From: Gammaproteobacteria bacterium
GTDB taxonomy: Bacteria > Pseudomonadota > Gammaproteobacteria > Tenderiales > Tenderiaceae
Length of the DNA stretch: 10,636 nt
Direction: 5' to 3'
NCBI GenBank assembly: GCA_027001525.1
Contig: JALTMR010000470.1
Location: forward strand, 1 to 10,636
Shown: positions 5,252 to 10,636 of the stretch, piece after piece
How the letters are laid out: the number at the start of each line of letters is the position of its first letter
Numbering within the stretch: the first letter of the stretch is position 1
Notes under the pieces: model-generated
What the model was told of the DNA's origin: nothing
The model's database searches: none
The model's input: the letters and a program-made list of their open reading frames with translations, nothing else
Made by a program: the position numbers and the translations under genes

Positions 5252-7792
5252 CTATCTTACCTCAAAAGTGCCCATCATCCCGGCATCTTCGTGCTCAAGA
5301 ATATGGCAGTGGTACATGTATTTCCCGCTGTTGATGGCCGGGTCAAAGCGGCCGATGAAGCGTACGCTTTCGCCTGGCTGAACCAGCACGGTGTCTTTCC
5401 AGCCCAGGTCCACACCGCTGGCGGGTTGGTTGTTGCGATCGAGAATCTGCCACTGGATCGCATGGGCATGGAAGGGGTGCGCCATGGGAGAGGTGTTGCT
5501 GATGGTCCATATCTCTGTGGCGTTGGCCTCGACTACTTCGTCGATTCTGTCCATGCTGAACGTTTTGCCATTGATGAGAAAGCTCATACCGCCGCCGCTC
5601 ATCTCACCCATGCCCATGGACATCACGAAGCTTCGGTGCTGCGTGGCATCAGCTTCGCCCAGGCGGGTGTGAATGTCTGCCTGGTCCGGCAGGCGGGTAT
5701 AGAGTGTGACGTCGTCGGTAACGGCGGTTGTGATATCGAAGCGCATGAGATCGAAACGCTGACCGTTGAATATCATGTCGGCCATGCTGCCTGCACCCAT
5801 GCCGCCCATGCCGCCAGAGCTCATATCGCCGGAACCCATGTCACCAGAACCGTGGGCCATTCGGGTCGTCATGTTCTCCATGGCTCCCATATTTCCCATG
5901 CCTTCCATGCCGCTCATGCTGTTCATGCCCATCATGGGGCTGCCGTTGAATTCACGGCTGATCAGCATCACTTTGTCATCGACACTGTAGTTGCCAAAGT
6001 CGATGACGATTTCGGCGCGCTCGGCGGCACCCAGCAGGATGTGGTCTGTGGCCACGGGTTCAGGCAGTAGACCACCATCGGTGCCGATGACGTGGAAGGT
6101 GGCACCGTCGCTGAGTGCGATATCCATCGTCCGGGCGTTGGAGGTGTTGTAGACGCGGAAGCGATACTGGCGGCTCTCTACCTCAAGGCGTGGCAGCTGG
6201 ACACCGTTGACCAGTACGACGTTGCCCAGGTTGCCATCGACATCTTCGTCACGGCTCATATAGGCCAGCTCGCGCACGCCGGCGTTCTCCGCCTGAAAAC
6301 GGCGATCCTGAATCAGCAGTGGAATGTCGTAGTCTCTGGCGGGGAGCTGTTTGTCCGTCTCCAGTTGGCGGTTAATGTCGTCATCCACCAAAAAGATGCC
6401 GGCCAGACCATGGTAGACCTGCTCGCCCGTCTTCTCGTGAGGGTGGGGGTGGAACCAGAGCGAGGCGGCAGGCTGGTTGATGGTGAAGTTGTAGGTGCGG
6501 GACTCGCCGGCGAGGATGGGGAAGTCCGGCCCGCCGTCCTGGTCACCGGGGATTTTGAAGCCGTGCCAGTGGACGGTGGTCATGTCGTTAAGATTATTGG
6601 TGACCGGCAGGGTCATCTCGTCGCCGCGGTTGGCACGAATGACGGGGGGCAATACCGAGCCGTTGTAGCGCAGCATGGGGGTGTTCCAGCTGCCGTTGGG
6701 GGTGGTGACCGGCACCTGGATATCGGGTTCGGGGTTGAGGGTGTAGGTGGCGCGGTTGTCGTCGGGGTTACCGTCTTCGTCACTCATCACCGGCAGGTGG
6801 CGAAAGGCGGGCAGGTTGGTGGCCAGCAGGTGGGTGGCAGTCTCTTCACTGGCGTTGCCGTTTTGTTGCTGCATCTGCTCAAAAGGGCCGATATCCATGC
6901 CCATCCGCTCCAGCTCGCTACGTTCGTCGGCACTGATATCGCCGGCCATAAAACGGTTCAGGGTGTTGTTCAGCAATTCGGCACGGGCTTGTCCGAAGCT
7001 GCTTTGCTGGTCGTGATCGACCAGTTCAATCACGCTGTCGTCACGATCAACAAGCTGTAGCGGTGTGCTGTTCTGAAGGCCATCTAACTGGCCGTCTTCC
7101 AGATCTGCCACTCGTGTATCGATCAGCTCAAACACCTGGTCCGGGCTCAGGTTCATGTTGTCCACCTCGTAGGAGAAACTGATGGCACGGTTGCGGGCCA
7201 GCGCCTCTTGCTGATTGCTCGGCAGGGTGGCGGTGAGGTTGCCAATACGCAGCAGATCATCGCCCGAAGTGCCGGGCAGCGGCGTTGTACCGTCGATCAG
7301 CTGGGCCTTGATTACGGCGCTGGCATCACGAATGGCAGCGCCGGTCTCTTTGCCTCGGGCCAGCTCACGTTTGACCATTTTGGCCAGTAGCGTGGTCTCT
7401 GGTGTCATGGCGATGTACTGCTGCTGGGTGACAACGTTTTTTAGCTCGGCGGCGGTGAATACCGTCATCAGCCCCGTTGTGCTGTCTGGCGTGACCACTT
7501 CGCCCGTGGCTTCATCGGTGTAGCTGCCCCCCAGGCTTTCAATGAAGACAGCGCCGTCGCCGACATCGGGCATCGTCATCTCAAACACGCCACCACGGCT
7601 GCCCCCTGTGCCGAGAATCTCTCCCGCTGCGTTGGTGATGCGGATGGTGGCATTGTCGATGGGGCCTTTGAAAACGCTGCCAGACAGAATTTGATTCCCG
7701 CTATCGGTGTCGCTGCTGCCACCGCAGCCGGAGAGGGTCGTGGTCAGCGCGAGGCTGATGCCTAAAGCGATGGCGGTTCTGGTTAGATTCAT
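5252..7792 (-). CDS. Lipoprotein multicopper oxidase with long N-terminal extension and Met-rich insert
   Basis: This 846-residue protein should be an envelope oxidase that couples substrate oxidation (metal ions or phenolics) to oxygen reduction. The signal peptide ends in the lipobox LSGC (C23 lipidated; no Asp at +2, so probably outer membrane). Residues 24-345 form an extension I cannot assign. Its start (SGSVFKGPIDNATIRITNA) resembles carboxypeptidase-regulatory-like beta folds. The cupredoxin part begins near 350 and has all copper ligands: HWHG 408-411, HPHPH 448-452, HPFHAH 772-777, HCHILEH 828-834 and the type 1 axial M839. Met-rich segments at 620-673 and 724-736 recall the Met-rich insert of CueO and suggest Cu(I) binding. 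ATG 7792 has AGGAG 6 bases upstream. It is the last gene of the minus-strand set, about 106 bp after the barrel gene. Confidence 0.9.
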   Translation of the reverse strand: MNLTRTAIALGISLALTTTLSGCGGSSDTDSGNQILSGSVFKGPIDNATIRITNAAGEILGTGGSRGGVFEMTMPDVGDGAVFIESLGGSYTDEATGEVVTPDSTTGLMTVFTAAELKNVVTQQQYIAMTPETTLLAKMVKRELARGKETGAAIRDASAVIKAQLIDGTTPLPGTSGDDLLRIGNLTATLPSNQQEALARNRAISFSYEVDNMNLSPDQVFELIDTRVADLEDGQLDGLQNSTPLQLVDRDDSVIELVDHDQQSSFGQARAELLNNTLNRFMAGDISADERSELERMGMDIGPFEQMQQQNGNASEETATHLLATNLPAFRHLPVMSDEDGNPDDNRATYTLNPEPDIQVPVTTPNGSWNTPMLRYNGSVLPPVIRANRGDEMTLPVTNNLNDMTTVHWHGFKIPGDQDGGPDFPILAGESRTYNFTINQPAASLWFHPHPHEKTGEQVYHGLAGIFLVDDDINRQLETDKQLPARDYDIPLLIQDRRFQAENAGVRELAYMSRDEDVDGNLGNVVLVNGVQLPRLEVESRQYRFRVYNTSNARTMDIALSDGATFHVIGTDGGLLPEPVATDHILLGAAERAEIVIDFGNYSVDDKVMLISREFNGSPMMGMNSMSGMEGMGNMGAMENMTTRMAHGSGDMGSGDMSSGGMGGMGAGSMADMIFNGQRFDLMRFDITTAVTDDVTLYTRLPDQADIHTRLGEADATQHRSFVMSMGMGEMSGGGMSFLINGKTFSMDRIDEVVEANATEIWTISNTSPMAHPFHAHAIQWQILDRNNQPASGVDLGWKDTVLVQPGESVRFIGRFDPAINSGKYMYHCHILEHEDAGMMGTFEVR

Positions 7793-7898
7793 TGCTCACT
7801 CCTGTTTAATCGGGGGGGTGCCCCGGGGTGAGCCCTATATCGAGGTGGGGGAGGTGATGGTTGACACAGGAAGAAAATTGTTTGTCCGTTACACCACA

Positions 7899-8921
7899 CT
7901 AGTACTCGATGCTGATACCTATGTAAGCGCTGATCAGCGGGCGGTCATCGGTCAGGTTGGAGCGGTACTGACCCGCATTCAGGTTGGCGCTGATCAGCCA
8001 CTGTTTGCCCAGTGGGTAACTGAGGTTAAGGGCGGTGGTGAGGTAGGTGTCGTTTTGCGCTTCGGACGAGATGGTATTTGCGCCGGGCCTGGGGCGCGAA
8101 GGGGTACCCATGCCGGGCATGGGGGAGGGTGGTGATGAGTTTGTCGTTGTTTCCGCGTAACGGTTGTTGCGCCACTGAAACTGGAGGGAGGCGTTGAGCT
8201 TTTGCCAGCGCCAGGCGTTATAGGTCAGGCTCAGGGAGCGGCTGTCGTAGCTGTAGCCCGCTATCTGGCTGGCATCGAAACGCGCTGCGCCCAGGCCAAT
8301 ACTCCAGTAGGCGCTTTGGCGCTTGTGGCCGAAGTAATACCGGCTGGTCAGGGTGTAGCGGTTCGCCTCATAGGCCAGGCCGGGGTTGTCGTCATAGCGC
8401 TCTTTCTGCCCGTGGGCGCTGAGGTCGAGGCCACTGTTGCGAGGGCCGAACCAGCCCAGGGTCAGGCCGCCTCCGCCGGTGCGATTGGAGTAGGAGGGTT
8501 GCTCCTCGTCCTGGTAGCTGCTGAGCCGGGCATTGAGGCGCATGAGCCAGTTCTGGCTCAGGGCGTGCATCCAGCTGCCGTCGAGAGCGGCGGTGCGGAT
8601 CTCTCCTCGGCCGTCGAAACCCTGGTCAAGGCTGGCCTGGCCGTTGATGGCGTAACCGCCGTTGGCGTTGAGTTGTTGCCAGCTGCCGCGCAGGCCCACC
8701 TCCCAGCCGCTGCGGCTGGCAGTGCTTGTGCCGCTGGAGAGGGTGGATTGGTTCGATTGCAGATTTTGCTGATTAATGTAGGTCAGGCCGCTGCTCAGGC
8801 TCACACTGGTCTCCGCGTGGGCCACCGACAGCGCGAACAGCGGTACGCTGATCAGGGTGACCAGTATGGCGAGGGTGGCGAGATGGAGGCTGACGAAGCT
8901 GCGCTTGAAAAGTGATTTCAA
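7899..8921 (-). CDS. Predicted outer-membrane beta-barrel protein
   Basis: This 340-residue exported protein belongs to no family I recognise by name. A signal peptide with a long hydrophobic core ends at AHA36. The rest shows many amphipathic strands of alternating residues, paired hairpin-like, with aromatic girdles (for example ANRYTLTSRYYFGHK, SAYWSIGLGAARFDA). It ends in IGISIEY, with a terminal aromatic residue as expected for Bam substrates. About 14-16 strands seem possible. A Pro/Met/Ser-rich loop at 259-285 (SPPSPMPGMGTPSRPRPG) interrupts the barrel. Its position before a multicopper oxidase recalls CopB next to CopA, though I see no clear similarity to CopB. The start is a TTG overlapping the preceding stop by 4 bp (TTGA); no downstream ATG would keep the signal peptide. 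Confidence 0.75.
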   Translation of the reverse strand: MKSLFKRSFVSLHLATLAILVTLISVPLFALSVAHAETSVSLSSGLTYINQQNLQSNQSTLSSGTSTASRSGWEVGLRGSWQQLNANGGYAINGQASLDQGFDGRGEIRTAALDGSWMHALSQNWLMRLNARLSSYQDEEQPSYSNRTGGGGLTLGWFGPRNSGLDLSAHGQKERYDDNPGLAYEANRYTLTSRYYFGHKRQSAYWSIGLGAARFDASQIAGYSYDSRSLSLTYNAWRWQKLNASLQFQWRNNRYAETTTNSSPPSPMPGMGTPSRPRPGANTISSEAQNDTYLTTALNLSYPLGKQWLISANLNAGQYRSNLTDDRPLISAYIGISIEY

Positions 8922-9436
8922 CGATGCCCCCCCATCATGTTACCCATGCCACCCTGGCCATTGCCGCTCCCCATGCTCCCCATGCCATTTTGCATGCCGC
9001 CATGAGGGTTGTGACCGCCGCCCGTGCGATCGTGGAACTGACGGAAGCGTTCCATCATCTGCTGCTGGCGTTCGGGGTTCATCCCCTGGAACTGGCGGTG
9101 GCTCTCCATCATGCGCTGGCGTTCGCTCTCAGGTAACGATTTGAACTGGTCATAGGCCTGCTGCATGGATTGGCGCTGGGTCGGGGCCAGCGCCTGCCAG
9201 CGCTGAAAACGTTGCCACAGGGCGCTGCGCTTCTCGGCTGGCAGGGTGAGCCACTTCTCTCCCAGCGTCTTTAGCTGCCGGCGCTGCTGCGGGGCAAGGG
9301 TTGGCCACTGTTGCTCGAATTGCCCCAACACCTGCTGTACCTCGGGTTTGAGGGCCTGCCACGGCGTGGCCGGGGGCTCGGCCCAGGCGGTTTGGCTCAG
9401 GGCCAGGAGTAGCAGAAGCGCCAGACTAGTCTTCAT
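8918..9436 (-). CDS. DUF3106-like exported protein with Met/Gly/His-rich tail
   Basis: This 172-residue periplasmic protein has a signal peptide ending at TAWA19. Residues 30-136 consist of four related helical units of about 25 residues, each with a Gln/Phe/Trp-rich helix followed by LxPxxR: QFEQQWPTLAPQQRRQL, RFQRWQALAPTQRQSM, QFKSLPESERQRMM and QFQGMNPERQQQMM. This matches the DUF3106 pattern. The tail at 139-172 is rich in Met, Gly and His (GGGHNPHGGMQNGMG and on), a plausible copper-binding segment. ATG 9436 has AGGAGA at a good distance and overlaps the upstream gene by 11 bp; a longer frame reaching 9517 would bury the signal peptide. Proteins of this type often lie with a sigma factor and a small membrane protein, as here. 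Confidence 0.8.
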   Translation of the reverse strand: MKTSLALLLLLALSQTAWAEPPATPWQALKPEVQQVLGQFEQQWPTLAPQQRRQLKTLGEKWLTLPAEKRSALWQRFQRWQALAPTQRQSMQQAYDQFKSLPESERQRMMESHRQFQGMNPERQQQMMERFRQFHDRTGGGHNPHGGMQNGMGSMGSGNGQGGMGNMMGGHR

Positions 9437-9653
9437 GGTTATTCTCCTCTGCGCTGCCGTTGGCGGCAGCTTCAGCGTGGGGGTCGGATTGCCGGGCTGA
9501 GGCCAGCAGGCCCTCAAACTCCTGGTCTGACAGACTCATCAGCAGGGGGAGTTGGGCCAGGAACTCCTTCGGTAGCGTGGCCGGCGGTTCGGCGGCCTGT
9601 AGCGGCGCGGCGATGAGCAGCGCAGCGGTTGAGGTCATTAGCAGGCGTCTCAT
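9426..9653 (-). CDS. Small exported protein of unknown function
   Basis: This 75-residue protein has an N-terminal signal peptide, MRRLLMTSTAALLIAAPLQA, leaving a mature part of only about 55 residues. The mature part has one likely helix (LPKEFLAQLPLLMSLSDQEF, then EGLLASARQ) and an acidic, low-complexity end (SAEENNHED). I do not recognise a family. The ATG at 9653 lies 2 bp after the stop of the membrane protein gene, and the end overlaps the DUF3106-like gene by 11 bp, so it is clearly part of the operon. The segment PLLMSLSDQEFEGLLA resembles PLELLESPEFYRWLA in the preceding protein, which may mean a shared interaction surface or an old duplication. An ATG at codon 6 is a possible alternative start. 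Confidence 0.72.
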   Translation of the reverse strand: MRRLLMTSTAALLIAAPLQAAEPPATLPKEFLAQLPLLMSLSDQEFEGLLASARQSDPHAEAAANGSAEENNHED

Positions 9654-9655
9654 CG

Positions 9656-10033
9656 TTACCCCTGTTGCGCCGTGGTGTGGTTGGGTGTGAGCTCGGGCTG
9701 CTCAGCCAGCCAGCGGTAAAACTCGGGCGATTCCAGCAACTCCAGCGGCACTGTCTCATCCAGTACCCAGTTGGGAATAGCGGCCATCTGCGGGGCGCTG
9801 CCGGGGCCGATCTCGTTATCGGCGGAGGGTACGACCCACCAGGCCAGCACGGCAATGCTGAGGGTGGCGAAGGCGAGGGCGGGCTGGGGCGCAAGCCAGT
9901 GGCTGCGGCGCCGGGGCGTGGCCGCCACTGCTGCCTCGGTGATCTCCGTGAGTCGGCGCTGGTGGCGTTGGGCCAGCTGCTCGGCCTTGTGGTCCAGTAT
10001 TTGGCTGGCCTGGGTTCGATCCTTACTCTTCAT
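9656..10033 (-). CDS. Single-pass membrane protein, probable anti-sigma factor (DUF3619-like)
   Basis: This 125-residue protein has a charged cytoplasmic N-terminus (1-45, helical, with HKAEQLAQRHQRRL), one membrane span at about 51-69 (PALAFATLSIAVLAWWVV) and a periplasmic C-terminus with two short helices. This is the layout of an anti-sigma factor encoded just after its sigma factor. Small proteins of the DUF3619 type occupy this position in sigma / DUF3106 operons of betaproteobacteria, as I recall; I cannot confirm membership. ATG 10033 has AGGAGA 8 bases upstream and overlaps the sigma gene end by 11 bp. No zinc-binding HxxxCxxC motif is present, so it is not a ZAS-type anti-sigma. Confidence 0.7.
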   Translation of the reverse strand: MKSKDRTQASQILDHKAEQLAQRHQRRLTEITEAAVAATPRRRSHWLAPQPALAFATLSIAVLAWWVVPSADNEIGPGSAPQMAAIPNWVLDETVPLELLESPEFYRWLAEQPELTPNHTTAQQG

Positions 10034-10577
10034 CGATCCACTCTCCTAATTGCTCTTTCAATACCTTCATGGCGCGCGACAGATGGGTTTTGACGCTGCC
10101 CTCGCTGCACTTCATGATCACCGCCGTTTCGCCGACGCTAAAGGCCTGCCACTGGCGCAGCAGGTAAGCTTCCTGTTGCCGGGCCGGCAGGCCGGCCAGG
10201 GCGATTTCGAACTGTTTGGCCAACTGTGCGGCGCTGTGGTTCTGCTCCGGGTCACCATCGCCCCCGCTGGCGGCAAAATCGACGCTTTCATCCTCATCAT
10301 CGTGCTGCAGACCCGAAAAGGGGATGATACGGGTAATACGGTTACGCCAGATCTGTTTGCGCTGCCAGTCCGCAATACGGCGACTGAGAATCTTGTAGAA
10401 CAGGGCCTTCCAGATCGTCTCATCGTCTGGCCGGGTGGCTTTGGCAAAGCCGATCATCGCCTCTTGCAGTAGATCCAGCGCCACCTCTTCATCCCACACG
10501 CGCACCGTAGTGAATGCCAGGGCACCACTGCGTACTGACTGCAAAAACAGCGTCAGATCGGCGTCACTACGCTGCAT
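10023..10577 (-). CDS. ECF-type RNA polymerase sigma factor
   Basis: This 184-residue sigma-70 family protein has region 2 at about 28-76 (EVALDLLQEAMIGFAKA and on to FYKILSRRIADWQRKQ) and region 4 at about 124-178 (LPARQQEAYLLRQWQAFSVG, then an HTH with CSEGSVKTHLSRAMKVLKEQL). The linker at 91-118 is acidic and Asp/Glu-rich (HDDEDESVD). It has no long N-terminal region, so it is of the ECF class and would direct RNA polymerase to a small regulon, probably including this operon. ATG 10577 is the first good start after an in-frame stop at 10611-10613. The ribosome site (gggacgg) is weak, and the gene may be coupled to a frame ending at 10567. The downstream membrane protein overlaps its end and is the likely anti-sigma. 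Confidence 0.88.
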   Translation of the reverse strand: MQRSDADLTLFLQSVRSGALAFTTVRVWDEEVALDLLQEAMIGFAKATRPDDETIWKALFYKILSRRIADWQRKQIWRNRITRIIPFSGLQHDDEDESVDFAASGGDGDPEQNHSAAQLAKQFEIALAGLPARQQEAYLLRQWQAFSVGETAVIMKCSEGSVKTHLSRAMKVLKEQLGEWIDEE

Positions 10578-10636
10578 TGAAGCCGTCCCGGCCGATCTGC
10601 TCGCTACGGTTCAGCATGCTTCGTCCGCTGGTGGCG
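10567..10636 (-). CDS. Possible C-terminal end of an upstream gene
   Basis: A frame open to the right edge on the minus strand reads ATSGRSMLNRSEQIGRDGFN and two alanines before a TAG stop at 10567-10569. It overlaps the sigma factor start by 11 bp, the same overlap length seen at two other joints of this operon, and its third codon positions are GC-rich as in real genes here. With only 22 codons visible, a chance open frame is quite possible and no product can be named. Confidence 0.35.
   Translation of the reverse strand, partial: ATSGRSMLNRSEQIGRDGFNAA

Noticed and set aside
5790..5935. Repeated catgcc/cccatg words on the plus strand, looking like a tandem DNA repeat.
   Set aside because: They encode the Met/Gly-rich insert of the oxidase on the minus strand. 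The periodicity is irregular and follows codons.
5291..7060. Two long plus-strand frames (5291-6070 and 6092-7060) opposite the oxidase gene.
   Set aside because: They are complements of GC-biased oxidase codons. Their His/Ala/Val-rich composition is the usual antisense artefact, and the oxidase has all its copper motifs.
7811..7830. G-run and CCCCGGGG palindrome before the oxidase gene as a terminator or regulatory hairpin.
   Set aside because: The loop would be only two bases and no T-run follows. It is probably local GC richness.
8202..8915. A 237-codon plus-strand frame opposite the barrel gene.
   Set aside because: Its Ala/Gly/Val-rich, low-complexity composition is typical of an antisense shadow. 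The minus strand has a signal peptide, barrel pattern and operon context.
9437..9517. Upstream extension of the DUF3106-like gene to 9517.
   Set aside because: It would put 27 polar residues before a clear signal peptide. ATG 9436 has its own AGGAGA site.

Overview
The window looks like an accessory region of a proteobacterial chromosome, most likely a gammaproteobacterium. The main genes are GC-rich, use Shine-Dalgarno starts and E. coli-like promoters, and belong to families common there (ArsR, ArsJ, DUF3106-type operons, YefM/YoeB). Two short AT-rich stretches, each carrying a toxin-antitoxin pair, stand out from this background and look acquired.

Left part (1-1574): the 3' end of a phosphonate/phosphate-type ABC transporter permease (phnE family) is followed by about 350 bp without a gene. 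This gap holds a 169 bp imperfect palindrome resembling a MITE or other non-autonomous element. Next comes a type II toxin-antitoxin operon (AbrB-fold VapB, PIN-domain VapC) with a recognisable promoter and a 9 bp inverted repeat around its -10 box.

Middle part (1610-4344): arsR, a type I glyceraldehyde-3-phosphate dehydrogenase gene and arsJ form the arsenate resistance module. The dehydrogenase makes 1-arseno-3-phosphoglycerate from arsenate and ArsJ exports it. ArsR has the ELCVCDL arsenite-binding motif and appears to be made from an almost leaderless transcript whose promoter lies in a palindrome. No arsenate reductase or arsenite pump is visible here.

4344-5236: a YefM/YoeB toxin-antitoxin operon on the minus strand lies between two direct copies of a 53 bp sequence (50/53 identical, exactly 840 bp apart). 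Each copy contains a strong minus-strand Rho-independent terminator. This suggests that the cassette entered, or duplicated, the intergenic terminator between two originally convergent operons.

Right part (5252-10636, all minus strand): a tightly packed set runs from an ECF-type sigma factor through a one-pass membrane protein (probable anti-sigma), a 75-residue exported protein, a DUF3106-like exported protein with a Met/Gly/His-rich tail and a predicted outer-membrane beta-barrel, to an 846-residue lipoprotein multicopper oxidase. Genes at the start of the set overlap by 4-11 bp or lie 2 bp apart; a gap of about 106 bp precedes the oxidase. Met/Gly-rich segments recur in the last three proteins. 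I read this as a sigma-controlled envelope system for copper handling or metal oxidation, with a layout reminiscent of CopA/CopB but not identical to it. It is the part of the window most likely to be poorly described.
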